Notes: a model not told the origin generated them from the sequence alone. A DNA stretch of 64,000 bases from Buddleja alternifolia (GCA_019426215.1 CM033391.1:6684708-6748707), one strand, 5' to 3'. Positions 34,594-46,141 are shown, counted from the first letter of the stretch. Made by a program: numbers and translations.

Positions 34594-34833
34594 TCAGTTT
34601 CTTCCTGGACTTGTACCACCTTGCCTGTTGAAGTCGGGTATGGAATAGTAATGGTGATTGTCATCCAAACCAGTTTCAGCTTTTTCCTCCATTAGCTTTT
34701 GGGGTTCCAGCTTCTTCTTTTGGTCCATGACTTTTCTGGCTTTTGCTAAGCTGGGCTTGGAGCTTATCAGCATTAGGAGTAAAATAAGCACAAGGAAACT
34801 CATTTTGGCCATCTTTTGGATGTAAACTGTCAT
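34594..34833 (-). CDS. Small putative secreted peptide precursor, copy B
   Basis: A 79-residue paralogue of the product at 10735-10977, in the matching position of segment B. The signal peptide (SFLVLILLLMLISS) and the following PSLAKARKVMDQ are nearly identical to copy A. Most replacements fall in the last third: the tail is HHYYSIPDFNRQGGTSPGRN, without the cysteines of copy A and one residue shorter. The frame is intact. Upstream TATA and donor are retained (35621-35686). If the C-terminus is the mature peptide, the two copies would make different ligands. Family and function are unknown to me; paralogy and the secretory signal are directly visible. Confidence 0.72.
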   Translation of the reverse strand: MTVYIQKMAKMSFLVLILLLMLISSKPSLAKARKVMDQKKKLEPQKLMEEKAETGLDDNHHYYSIPDFNRQGGTSPGRN

Positions 34834-35620
34834 TCACAAATCAATTATTATTGGGAGGGAATTAGCCAGAGAAAATAAATAGAAACATATCTTATATACC
34901 ACGTTTTCATATAATCTTTTTCGTTGTCTCTTGATTTAGAAATCATTAATATATTGAGTTTATCAAAATCAATTAATTTAAATAAGTTCTCACCGAACTA
35001 AGGGAAAACGATAGTTTATAGCATTTGTCAAATAAATAAATAAATGAAATTAAAATATAATTATATATATATATATATCTATATCTATATGTATGTTATC
35101 TTTTCCTATACTTTTCTTTCTTGAAGACGGAGCCAGAATTTTGAGTGGAGCGGGCAATGTTATGTAAAAAAATAGATGTAATTGTGAAAAGTAAGTGTAA
35201 ATTGTATTTAGCAATTGAATAATGTACTATAAACATAATTTATTTCTTACAAAAGAAGAAATAATTACTCCTTGTAAAGCCGAAGGTGCGCAGTTCAAAT
35301 CTTCTATTACATAATTTTGCAACAAATTGTTATACGAACATATGATAGGTGTATGATGTGACGGTTGTGATGTTGATAGAGGAATGAAGACAAAAGCAAA
35401 AAGCGATTTTTTTTCTTCACATCACAATAGCCCAATTTTACATGTGCTGCACACCAGCCAACCGTATAATATGAGATGTTACGAGATTATATTATATAAA
35501 AGGATAGAAAACCTGGATTCAAACATATAATTTTGTGGTTTCATTTGAAAATGAAGGAGGATGACTGTCTTCACCAGCCTAGGATTTTGATTACTATGAC
35601 AGCTCATTTAATTAACGTAC

Positions 35621-35686
35621 CTGGAAATTGTTGAGTTTGTGGTGATAAGTTGTTCAAATAGACTGAGCATTTTGGTGTTTATAAAG
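35621..35686 (-). promoter_or_regulatory. TATA box and predicted 5'UTR exon of peptide gene B
   Basis: On the minus strand CTTTATAAAC (35677-35686) precedes a splice donor, ATTTCCAG then GTACGTT, with the exon ending at 35621. Spacing equals that in segment A (11753-11818). Both the TATA core and the GT donor survive base changes between the copies, which weakly supports function. Confidence 0.48.
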
Positions 35687-36265
35687 TTGCACACATATAT
35701 GATAGAATTTGTTGATGGGATCTCCACCAAATGAGCCAAGATTAGTGGGATGCCCATAAACTACACCATCATAGAGAATTAATCACATTAATGATCAAAA
35801 TGATGGAGTTGAAAGAATTTATTGAACCATTCTTCAAAGAGCAAACAGATGATCCCATAATACAAGTGGATTTAAAGTCAAAGGAGCACAGTAAAAACCC
35901 TGCTATTTTTGCTTTGTGATGGCATATTAGTAATGGTTTAATTATTTAGAAGTAATTTATTTGATTAAAATAAGTTTGATATTTTATTAATTAATGACTT
36001 TAATTGGAAAAGGCAAATTTTGTCAAGGATATTAAGTAATATTGTGTTTAATTGATCAATATATATAAGCCACCATGAATAAATGATCATTACATGCATA
36101 ATCTTAAGAGCATTATTGACAGTACCATGCACATCTAGGAATGGAAATCCCCACAAAGATTGACACTGTTTGTGTCATTTACTGCAACTTGTTGGCTTAC
36201 TATAATTGCTCTAAATGTATACTAATAAATTTAACATTCTAATTTTAGCATCACTAATTTGTCAT

Positions 36266-36860
36266 GCACATGAACAAGTTTACTTGACAAGATACTAAGT
36301 GATGCAGGCAGGAACGGAGCCAGGAATTTTACTGAGGGGGGCGAGATTGTTGTGATATAAACTACACTTTTTTTGCTAGATAGACGAAGGATTTAATGGG
36401 GGTGCGGTGGGAAGCACATGAACAAGTTTATTTGACAAGATACTAAGTGATGCTGCCTGAGATGGAGTTAGAAATTTTATTGAGGGAGGCGAGATTGTTG
36501 TGATATAGCTGTACACTTTTTTTTTTGCTAGATAGACGAAGGATTCAAGGGGGGTGCTGGGGGCTTGCCCCTCGCGATACGGTACGCTATATTTATGGGG
36601 AAAAATATAATAAGAAACTAGATTCAATTACAATGTTTGACATACGTTATATTCTTATATATTTTTTGTTATAGCCAGGATTTTGGGTTTGGGAGGAAGA
36701 ACTCAAAAAAAAAGGAGAAAGCGTGATATTTTTCGATTTTGAGGGGGGTGAAATTCAAATATAAAAAATTTTATAAGGTAAAAGAAATAATTTTTTTTGG
36801 GGGGGGGGGGGGGGGAGCGCACCCTCCAGCCTTCCCCCTGACTCCATCCCTGGATGTTGC
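36266..36860. mobile_element. hAT-like element with an internal tandem duplication that includes its flank
   Basis: The left end CAGGAACGGAGCCAGG (36309) and the right end, complement CAGGGATGGAGTCAGG (ending 36852), are inverted and match the common plant hAT terminus CAGNNNCGGAGCCAG. Flanks GATGCAGG (36301-36308) and GATGTTGC (36853-36860) fit an 8-bp duplication of the segment A site GATGCTGC. A 149-base repeat starting GCACATGAACAAG (36266 and 36415) copies 40 bases of flank plus the first part of the element, so a second left end lies at 36457. A poly-G run sits near 36800-36815. Confidence 0.68.
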
Positions 36861-36959
36861 CAAACTTCGTAACATGGAAAAAATAATTTCTTTATTATTT
36901 TGATATTTCTCGTAGAAGGATTTTGTATGTTGAGATCTTAAATTCGAGAATTTGTCTAC

Positions 36960-38330
36960 AAAGGAGTCAAATAGGGTTTAATTGAATGACACATCTATTT
37001 CGGAGAAATTTTATTGGTGATAAAGTGAGAAAGAAGTGCTTGTAGGGATAATAAATGTGGTGTTAAAAATGTGTTTGAATGAGTGTTTTTTAGAGAAAAA
37101 TATGTAATGATTGTGGTTGATGTGATATATTTTTTGTTGTGAGAAGTTGTATGGATTGATGTGTAGATATAATTTTTTATAAACATATCTTAGCTAAACT
37201 CAACGATTTAGATATAAAAGATAGGCAAAATAGATCTTATTTTGCACGTTGCCTTATTTTGTATTAGAATATGTAATTAATTTGACTCTTGGTGTTGAGA
37301 AATAGCCAGATGAAATCTTTTTAGTCAATGGGTGAACTGATAAATCGTGATGAATAGTAAAAAATTACTTTTTCTCATTTTTTGCAAGAATTTCTTCAAA
37401 ATTAGCTAGAATTTTGAGATTTTTTTTTGATGATATGCCAACCAAACATATTATTGTGAGAAAATATTTTAAATATTTTTTTAATAATAGGAGTTGCCAA
37501 CCAATTAGGCCCCAATTGGATGGCATCCCATTTCCTATTTTCCAATTTTTCGTAGATTTCTTCCATAAAAAATGCACTTGTTTGACATCTCTCAAAAATG
37601 TTCTAAAGTATAGTAAAAATTTACTTTTTGTCATTTTTTGCAAGAATTTCTTCAAAAGTAACTAGAATTTTGAGATTTTTTTTTATTGATGTGCCAAACA
37701 AATATAATATTGAGAGAATTTTTTTTAAAAAATATTTTTTATAATAGGATTTGCCAAACAATTAGGCCCCAATTGGATGACATCCCATTTTCTATTTTTT
37801 AATTTTTCATAGATTTTGTCCATAAAAAATGCACTTGTTTTACATCTCTTAAAAATGTTCTAAAGAAATGCTACAGTAAATATTCCCTAAAAAAAAATCT
37901 CCATTCCCTTGAAAAATGGATTTAATTGCATTTTTCTCAAGAAAATCAGATTTTTTACTATTCATGATTCGACCGTTTACCCAATAACTAAAAAGCTTTT
38001 ATCCACCAATATCAATGAATTTATCTAAGATATGTCTAAATTTTCTTATAAAACAAAAACTCATCCATACCATTGATCACAAAAAAAACTTTTCTTACAA
38101 GGTAAAAAAACATATAACATCATATCTAATCATGATTTTGGAATTCCAATCATTCATCTACATCGAAATGAAACTCCAAGGAGCGATTGTTCAATCACTT
38201 TTTTTTTTAAAAAAAAGAAAATTCATCCAAACACATTTTCATCATCATATCTCTACTCTCTAAAAATAAAATCTCTTACTTTTTTCTAAGAAAAATGAGA
38301 AATGGAAAATAGTATCCCATCCAATCGGGG
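36960..38330. mobile_element. Long fold-back element, copy in segment B, with a tandem repeat
   Basis: Counterpart of the element at 12560-13890, with the same arms and the right end CCATCCAATCGGGGCC. Its centre contains a 256-base tandem duplication (37358-37613 and 37614-37870): both units start AAAAATT.ACTTTTT.TCATTT and include TTAGGCCCCAATTGGATG. Segment A has one unit at this place. Non-coding. Confidence 0.68.
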
Positions 38331-39238
38331 CCCGGGCCTTAGTCTTTGAGAGAAAATAAAAATGATAATAAATTTCATAAGAAAAAAAAATTAGAAAACA
38401 TATGGAGAATATACTTTTCTTATTGAGATTTGCAGTGTATATATATGAAGTGATGAGGCCTGCCTGACAATCTGAGTGTATATAGTCATAATGAGGGCAT
38501 TTAAGTAATTTCAATTTTCACATAGACGATGATAGTAAATAATTTGAACAGTTAATATAGCTAGAAATAACTATTTTACTCTTAATAGTTATTTTTTATA
38601 CGGGCGAATTTTACGCCATAATTTTTTAGGATCCTCTCCATGATTTTGTCGATAATGTCCCTAGACCAGCAAAATAATTACAGAGTTAGAAGGTGCGACG
38701 CCGAGGGGTCCTCGACGTTGGCCCTTGGACGCTCAAGTCATAAATCATTTGAAGAAATTCAAATATAATGTTAAAAAATATATTTGCCGACTCCCCTTTT
38801 AATCTTAGAAAGATTGGGCTTTATTTGTTTATATTTGTGAGCAAATCTTAAAAATTTATCGGAAAATGCGCATCACGGGTAATTGTGTGAATTTGGTATG
38901 ATGTGTTGGTGTGTTTATTTATCTTTTTAGAATATGGTTGAAATTTTTAAAATGTATCATATCAATAATGATTAATTGATATATGATGTGTTAAATGATT
39001 ATAAAGTATCGAAGTGGAAGAGAAAAACATTATGAAATAAATGAATATTGATTGATGATTGTGTGTGTCACGCCCCCAATTTTCAGCCCTAAAAGGGCCC
39101 AAACTGAAAGCGTGAAAATTTCAATATATTATTCCAATCCAAATGTCGAAATAATTTAACAATTTCTAGTAGGTTCCCAACCCTAACAACGTCAATCAAA
39201 CATATAATTAAACTTACTATCCATGACTCAATCTGTAA

Positions 39239-39400
39239 TAGCGGTGTAAGGCGAGCCGAGCCGGCTCGCGAGCCTTGCGAGCTAGCTCGATTAAAGCTCG
39301 GTTCGAGCTCGAGATGTCTCGAGCTCGAGCTTATTGATGAACCGAGCTCGAGCTTCCACTTAGGTGTTCATAAGCTCGCGAGCTTTTACTGTTAATTTAC

Positions 39401-39435
<35 letters not shown>

Positions 39436-40346
39436 CTAATAGTATTGCAATAATAATAATAATAATCTAGAAATCACGAAATAATATATTTAAAAAAAAT
39501 GAGAAAAGTACTTTTTCATCTAAATTTTTCATTCTTAATTATAATATTTCATCCAATCAAACTATTGGCTTTCACATTGTTCATCTGTCATATTCTCATA
39601 ATGAAATTTATAATAATACGCACATATTTTTGTAAATAATTAATTTAACTTGAAGATAACTCAGTATACGCATATCGAAATTTATGTAACCACATCACAT
39701 AAGCAATTTTTATCCACTTTTTTTTTTTTGAACTATAGTGAATAACTACTTAAATTGTGAAATTTAAGACTTGTCAAGTTATACCAAAATTCTAGTTTTG
39801 TTACGATGGTTAAGCAAAAAAAGGTAAAAAAAATATAAGATAGAACCCTAAACTTTAAGTCCTAAAACCCCTAGATTTTATCCACTTTTTTTTTTCTGAA
39901 CTATACTGAATAACTACTTAAGTTGTGAAATTTTAGACTTGTCAAGTTATACCAAAATTCTAGTTTTGTAACGATGATTAAGAAAAAAAGGAAAAACTAA
40001 TATAAGATATAACCCTAAACCCTAAACCTTAAGTCCTAAACCCTAAGTTCTAAACCCTAAGCTCTAAACCCTAAGCTCTAAACTTAGAATTAGAACGTTA
40101 TATAGAAATACAAACACTCAGATTCATAACTTTTCATTTACATGGTATATTTTTGTTAGCCAAAATTTCGAGCTTCGCTCGAACTCGAATGAGCAAACGA
40201 GTCGAGCTCGAGCTCGAATGAGCCAACGATTCAAGCTCGAGCTCTAAAAACTGGGCTCGGTGAGCTCGAGCTCGAATTAATTGAGACGAGCTCGAGCCTG
40301 TAAATTTTACAAGGCTCGGCTCGAGCTCGGCTCGTTTACAGCCCTA
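39239..40346. mobile_element. hAT-like element with GAGCTCGAGCTCG arms
   Basis: Ends TAGCGGTGTAAGGCGAGCCG and the complement TAGGGCTGTAAACGAGCCG are inverted. An exact 8-bp duplication ATCTGTAA (39231-39238 and 40347-40354) fits hAT. Subterminal regions are packed with GAGCTCGAGCTCG-type repeats, a known feature of plant elements with AGGGCTGTAAACGAGCC ends. The 1.1-kb interior has no transposase and contains a 168-base tandem repeat and telomere-like units. Confidence 0.85.
39711..40084 (+). repeat. 168-bp tandem pair with telomere-like CCCTAAA units
   Basis: Two units starting TATCCACTTTTTTTT (39711 and 39879) share AACTACTTAA.TTGTGAAATTT and GTCAAGTTATACCAAAATTC and each ends in CCCTAAA-type sequence. 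After the second unit AACCCTAAACCCTAAACC grades into degenerate TAAGTTCTAAACCCTAAGCT repeats up to about 40084. Because this lies inside a hAT element it is part of that element rather than an old chromosome end. Confidence 0.7.
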
Positions 40347-41703
40347 ATCTGTAATATTCACCTCTAGGATTGTCCATGTCTACACTCGCGATCCTCCAAA
40401 CCAGTCTCATTGCTTAACTCATCTCTAACTGGAAGAAAGAAAGTGAAATACATAAGCAAAGGCTTAGTGAGCGCCAGTGTTTGTGTGAAAGGTGCTTAAA
40501 ATAGTTTTTAGACCCAAAAATAATAAGTTATTGAGGTGAAATCAATAATAGTTTTATTTTTCAAAAAATCATTGAAATAGTTAAAATGACATTTGCGTTC
40601 ATGATAGCAGTTAAGCAATAGGTGATATGACATCAAAACTTTAGTATAAGCACTTAGTATATGCATTCAATCAATAGGCAATTCAGTAAACTTTACATTG
40701 CACATTTAAGCAGTAGGGGGCCATGTTAGCAGCAGCATCGTGTCCAATGACTTTGCTCATAGCACTTTGGGTCCCGCTGCTTCTTCCTTGTCACCCCTGA
40801 ACAATCGGCTTAAAAGCCTTCACCTTGTGCCTCCCAACTCAGGCTCGCGATGCCTGTTTGGTCATCTCCCCGGTATGCCACTATTCAATTCCTACGACCC
40901 AATCACCCTCAAAACACTTTGTATTTAGGCGTTGGAATTTGGTCGTGGATAGCGGGAACCATTTTAAGACCGCAGGCCCGTGCCTGTCCAGCCGAACCTT
41001 AGCCCTATTCACGCCCAACACTTGGGCCCGACACTCAACCAAATACAAAATGCAATCATATAATTTCACGATTGATGCAATAGCGAGCTTTAGGCTCACG
41101 ATTGATGCAATAGCGGGCTTTAGGCTCACGATTCAGTAATCAATCAATTTTATTGAATAAGTGTCAAAACAGTCGTTAAAGAGATGCTTTCTTGGAATGT
41201 ATTATCACAAAATATGCATTTCAAATGATTCATGACTTTGCCAAAATGTACAATGCAATGGTTAAGAAAAAGTGCTTTAGAGATTATTTGGAAGGCATTG
41301 AAAATTATTTTCATTTGATAAAAAATTAAACAATGACAAATGCGTATAAATAAATATACGACGTAGTAAAATTTCCTTCCAATTTTGAAAAACTTATAAA
41401 TATAATTTTAGGAGGCAGCTCACCTTGTCCAATCAAATACCAAATCTCAAGTTCAGAGTTTGAGTGACATTCAACATATCTCGTAAGTGCAAGTACCTAT
41501 TCCAAATAAGGATGCGATCAAAAATATGTCCATAACATAAGTTATCGGGTAAACTCAATTCTCAAAACGATTCGATTAGTAGCGTGAATTATCAAAAGTT
41601 GCTAAGCTATCTTACCCAACACTTACCCAAAATTTATGACGATGAAAAATAAATTCGGGTATAGAATCTTGAAGCTCCATTTTTGAACGGAGAACGATAT
41701 TAC

Positions 41704-41918
41704 TAAAGGAGAATATACGTAAATAAATGTTAATAAATGTATCTTCTGTATTTAGATTTTTCTAATATAGAAATTCCATGATCTTTGGCAAATCATGATT
41801 TCCCTTTATTGTAGCTTCTGTATTTAGCTTAGGAAAGTTTGACCTTCTGCCATAGAAAACCTTGTATAAATATTTACACAATTCAATGGAAATATATGCC
41901 ATTTTCATAATTTCTATA
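41704..41918 (+). repeat. 5' LTR of the Copia element
   Basis: 215 bases, identical by eye to 46123-46337. Contains a TATA box TGTATAAATATT at about 41864-41875, about 45 bases before the LTR end, which would drive transcription of the element. AATATAGAAATTCC and TGTATTTAG motifs may belong to the U3 region. Confidence 0.9.
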
Positions 41919-42001
41919 TGGTATCACAGCATACACGTTCCTAGGACCTCTATATATATTTTTTTTCCAACATCTCCCTCCCACCCTTCTTCATCTCTGC
42001 A

Positions 42002-45000
42002 ATGGCAGCAGTGCCAAACACCACTGGAAACCAAGTCCAAAACACCCATGAACCCACAAAACCTCTCACCGCCATCAACATCACTAACACCATAAAACTC
42101 TCCACCACCAACTATCTCTCATGGAAACTTCAATTCCATGCAACCCTTATTGGATTTCAACTAGAAGGGTTCATTGATGGAACCTTCCCCTGTCCACCAG
42201 CAACCATTTTACGAGATGGTGCCACTGTCCCAAATCCTGCACACCAAACATGGATTCGCCAAGACAAACTCATCTTTAGTTCCCTTGTTGGATCCCTCAC
42301 CGCACCAGTTATCCCTCTCATTACACAAGCCACCACATGCCAAGAGGCATGGAAAATCCTCTCTAACACTTTTGCCAAACCTTCCAGAGGACATATCAAA
42401 CAAATCAGAAACCAACTAAAAAAAATAACCAAAGGAACACAAGGGATCTCCGACTATATGCAATTCATTAAGTGTCGATCCGACGAACTCGCCGTGCTAG
42501 GCAAACCCCTAGATCAAGAAGATCTCATTGAGGCCGTTCTTGACGGCTTGGATGAAAATTACAAATCCATTGTCGATGCCATCAACAATCGTGAAACTCT
42601 CATCTCTTTTGATGAACTCCACGAGAAACTTATCAACTTTGAACTCTCACTACAAGATTCACACTCATCATCCTCTCCCTTTCCAATAACCGCCAATCCC
42701 GCCACCTCTCGCCCAAACCAACATAAGCGCCACCAATCCTGGCAATCACCCCAATACTCAAACCCGTCCTCATATCGCAATAATGGGTCACAGCTACGAA
42801 ATGATCGTCCACCCTCAAAACCATATCTCGGATACTGTCAAGCATGTGGCACACAAGGTCATACGGCCAAACGCTGTCCTACTTTTCGTCTCATCGCCAC
42901 TACTCAAACTCCACAGTCATCCACACCTTGGACTCCACGACCATCAACACCTAAACAACCACAGGCTCACTATACCGCCACTAACGCCTCCGAAACACCT
43001 GCATGGCTCTTGGACAGTGGTGCATCTCACCACATCACCACTGATTTAAGCAATCTCGCACTTCATACTCCTTACTCCGGCAATGATGATGTTATGATCG
43101 GTGATGGCACCGGGCTCCCCATCACACACACTGGTTCTATCTCCCTCCATACTCCATCCCGTCCCCTTTCATTAAATAACGTCCTTTGTGTACCTACCAT
43201 GAAAAAAAATTTAATTTCCATATCACAATTTTGTGTCACTAATAATGCTTCTGTCGAATTCTTACCATATTCTTTTCAGGTGAAGGATCTTTCCACGGGG
43301 GCAACTCTATTACAAGGGAAAACTAAGGACGGGGTGTATGAGTGGCCGAATCTTAAATGCTCAAAATCCAAACCTTTACTCGCCTTTTCATGCGTCAAGA
43401 CCACTTCGTCCGAGTGGCATAATAGATTAGGACACCCCTCCCCCCCAATTCTTAAACACATGATTTCAAAATTTAAACTTGATCTGTCGAGTCATGTGAC
43501 TACGCCATCAAATTGTAATGCTTGTCAATGCAATAAAAGTCACAAGTTACCATTCTCTCAATCTTCTGTTGTGTCTACATCTCCACTCGAAGTCGTCTTC
43601 TCCGATGTATGGACCTCACCAGTTCTCTCAATTGATGGGTTTAAGTATTATGTAATCTTTGTTGATCACCACACTAAATATATCTGGCTTTACCCACTCA
43701 AACGAAAATCCGAAGTTCTTGAAACCTTTACTCGATTCAAAACACTTGTCGAAAAACATTTTAACCACAAAATCATCACCCTATACTCAGACAATGGGGG
43801 GGAATACAAATCTCTTGCTAATTTTCTCGCCACAAATGGAATATCCCATCTCACAACTCCTCCACACACACCCGAACACAACGGATACTCTGAACGACGT
43901 CATCGTCACATAGTGGAAACGGGACTGTCTCTACTATCCCATGCCTCTATAAATACCACCTATTGGACCTATGCATTCTCCACTGCCGTCTATCTCATAA
44001 ATCGTATGCCCACTCCCACACTACACCTCGCATCCCCGTATGAACGCTTATTTCAGAAACTTCCAAACTATACTAAACTCCGTGTGTTCGGGTGCTTGTG
44101 TTATCCCTGGCTTCGTCCATACTCTAGTCACAAACTCGAACCTCGTTCCACACCGTGCGTCTTCCTAGGCTACTCACTCACTCAAAGTGCTTATCTATGC
44201 CTTGACACCTCCACAAACAAACTCTATGTCTCACGACATGTTCAATTTGTTGAGTCTGTCTTCCCATTCTTCTCAATGTCGACCCCACCACCACCATCCG
44301 AGTTAGACATAACAACCAGCTGGCTTCCACTCGTCTATTATCTCCCTCAAACGTCATCGTCACCACTCGAGCCCCCGTCTGCACCGACTGCTCCCGTCGA
44401 AGATCCATCGCCACAAACCACTCAAAATGAGCCACTCTCCAACCAACCACCAACAACACCAACAGAACCACCACAAAATCCCGCACCTCGGACCATTGTC
44501 ACCCGATCAAAACACAACATCTTTAAACCCATTCAGAAACTCACTCTCAACACACAACTTCAGTCACAAGACCCCGCTGAACCGACCACGGTAAAACAAG
44601 CTCTCCAGGATCCAAAATGGCGTCAAGCCATGTCAGCCGAATATGATGCGCTTGTACGCAATGGCACTTGGGAGCTCGTTGCCCCCACTCCTACCCAAAA
44701 TATTGTCGGATGTAAATGGATATTTCGCACTAAACGCCTCCCTAATGGTTGTGTTGACAGGTACAAAGCCCGGCTCGTCGCAAAGGGGTTTCACCAACGC
44801 CCCGGTGTGGACTACCATGACACATTCAGCCCAGTAATCAAACCAACAACCGTGCGTATAATCATAAGCCTAGCCGTCAGTCGTGGATGGTCCTTACGGC
44901 AATTAGACATCAACAACGCCTTTCTTCAAGGTAATCTCTCAGAGGATGTATTCATGGCTCAACCACCAGGATTTATTGATAACGATCAACCAACTCATGT

Positions 45001-46141
45001 GTGCAAACTTCGGAAAGCTATTTACGGCCTCAAACAAGCCCCCCGTGCTTGGTATCATGAACTACGCCAATATCTTGTTACATCGGGCTTCCTCAATTCT
45101 CTAGCCGATACATCCTTGTTCATTCTCCATTCGGGTGATATCACAATTTATCTACTTGTCTATGTTGATGACTTGATAATCACCGGGAACAACAAACAGG
45201 CTGTGCAAAAATTCATCGACAACCTCGCCAATCGCTTCTCACTAAAAGACCTTGGTACTCTATCATTCTTTTTGGGAGTTGAAGTCATTTCACACCCCCA
45301 TGGCATACTCTTGTCTCAGCGACGCTATATTCATGATCTTCTACACCGGACACGTATGACAGACGCTAAACCAGTGTTCACTCCGTTAGCAACAACGCCC
45401 ACTTTAACACTCCACTCAGGTTCCGTGCTATCAGACCCCACTGAATATCGTGTTGTCCTTGGTAGTTTACAATATCTCTCACTCACCCGTCCTGATATAT
45501 CATTCGCCGTCAACAAGCTGTCGCAATTCATGCATCGTCCCACTTCTGATCACTGGCATGCCGTCAAACGTTTATTACGCTATCTCCGTGGCACGCATGA
45601 TCAAGCCCTTCTCATTAATCGCAACTCACCCTTATCTCTTCACGCTTTCTCTGATGCAGATTGGGCAGGAAATAAGGACGACTACACTTCCACAAGTGCC
45701 TATATTGTCTATCTCGGGAGCAATCCCATCTCATGGAGCTCAAAGAAACAACGCACCGTGGCTCGCTCAACCACCGAGGCAGAATATCGCTCCGTTGCAG
45801 CCACGGCATCGGAGCTAAGTTGGGTACGCTCTCTCTTAGCTGAGCTTGGAGTTTCAATCCCACAACCACCCGTCATCTACTGTGATAATGTTGGTGCTAC
45901 TCATCTTTGCTCCAACCCCGTCTTCCATTCGCGCATGAAACATGTCGCGCTAGATTTTCATTTTATTCGTGGTGAAGTACAAAGTGGTGCTCTTCGAGTT
46001 GCTCATGTCTCATCCGAGGATCAATTAGCCGATGCACTTACGAAACCACTACACCGTGCCCGATTTGACAAGCTTCGGATCAAGATTGGACTCTCCTCAC
46101 GGAGCTCCATCTTGCGGGGGCATAAAGGAGAATATACGTAA
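42002..46141 (+). CDS. Copia gag-pol polyprotein (1379 residues)
   Basis: One uninterrupted ORF starting MAAVPNTTGNQVQ. In order: gag (about 1-270, with LSWKLQFHATLIG), zinc knuckle CQACGTQGHTAKRC (about 279-292), aspartic protease LLDSGASHH (about 336), pre-integrase HNRLGHPSPPILKHM (about 473), integrase core with Asp in FSDVWTSP, Asp in YSDNGGEY and Glu in PEHNGYSERR (about 535-635), reverse transcriptase from WELVAPTPTQ with catalytic YVDDLIITGN (about 880-1120), and RNase H with SDADWAG, SKKQRTVARSTTEAEYR and HVALDFHFIR (about 1215-1340). Order protease-integrase-RT-RNase H defines Ty1/Copia; the motif style resembles the Ale/Retrofit lineage. Sequence is C-rich and unlike the AT-rich surroundings. 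The stop codon lies 17 bases inside the 3' LTR. Confidence 0.95.
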   Translation: MAAVPNTTGNQVQNTHEPTKPLTAINITNTIKLSTTNYLSWKLQFHATLIGFQLEGFIDGTFPCPPATILRDGATVPNPAHQTWIRQDKLIFSSLVGSLTAPVIPLITQATTCQEAWKILSNTFAKPSRGHIKQIRNQLKKITKGTQGISDYMQFIKCRSDELAVLGKPLDQEDLIEAVLDGLDENYKSIVDAINNRETLISFDELHEKLINFELSLQDSHSSSSPFPITANPATSRPNQHKRHQSWQSPQYSNPSSYRNNGSQLRNDRPPSKPYLGYCQACGTQGHTAKRCPTFRLIATTQTPQSSTPWTPRPSTPKQPQAHYTATNASETPAWLLDSGASHHITTDLSNLALHTPYSGNDDVMIGDGTGLPITHTGSISLHTPSRPLSLNNVLCVPTMKKNLISISQFCVTNNASVEFLPYSFQVKDLSTGATLLQGKTKDGVYEWPNLKCSKSKPLLAFSCVKTTSSEWHNRLGHPSPPILKHMISKFKLDLSSHVTTPSNCNACQCNKSHKLPFSQSSVVSTSPLEVVFSDVWTSPVLSIDGFKYYVIFVDHHTKYIWLYPLKRKSEVLETFTRFKTLVEKHFNHKIITLYSDNGGEYKSLANFLATNGISHLTTPPHTPEHNGYSERRHRHIVETGLSLLSHASINTTYWTYAFSTAVYLINRMPTPTLHLASPYERLFQKLPNYTKLRVFGCLCYPWLRPYSSHKLEPRSTPCVFLGYSLTQSAYLCLDTSTNKLYVSRHVQFVESVFPFFSMSTPPPPSELDITTSWLPLVYYLPQTSSSPLEPPSAPTAPVEDPSPQTTQNEPLSNQPPTTPTEPPQNPAPRTIVTRSKHNIFKPIQKLTLNTQLQSQDPAEPTTVKQALQDPKWRQAMSAEYDALVRNGTWELVAPTPTQNIVGCKWIFRTKRLPNGCVDRYKARLVAKGFHQRPGVDYHDTFSPVIKPTTVRIIISLAVSRGWSLRQLDINNAFLQGNLSEDVFMAQPPGFIDNDQPTHVCKLRKAIYGLKQAPRAWYHELRQYLVTSGFLNSLADTSLFILHSGDITIYLLVYVDDLIITGNNKQAVQKFIDNLANRFSLKDLGTLSFFLGVEVISHPHGILLSQRRYIHDLLHRTRMTDAKPVFTPLATTPTLTLHSGSVLSDPTEYRVVLGSLQYLSLTRPDISFAVNKLSQFMHRPTSDHWHAVKRLLRYLRGTHDQALLINRNSPLSLHAFSDADWAGNKDDYTSTSAYIVYLGSNPISWSSKKQRTVARSTTEAEYRSVAATASELSWVRSLLAELGVSIPQPPVIYCDNVGATHLCSNPVFHSRMKHVALDFHFIRGEVQSGALRVAHVSSEDQLADALTKPLHRARFDKLRIKIGLSSRSSILRGHKGEYT

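Noticed and set aside
40011..40084. CCCTAAA tract as a former chromosome end or fusion point
   Set aside because: It is short, degenerate and enclosed by the ends and 8-bp duplication of a hAT-type element.
41067..41126. 30-base tandem pair as a CRISPR-like or regulatory array
   Set aside because: Only two full units without spacers, in a plant LTR-like element; a simple small tandem duplication.
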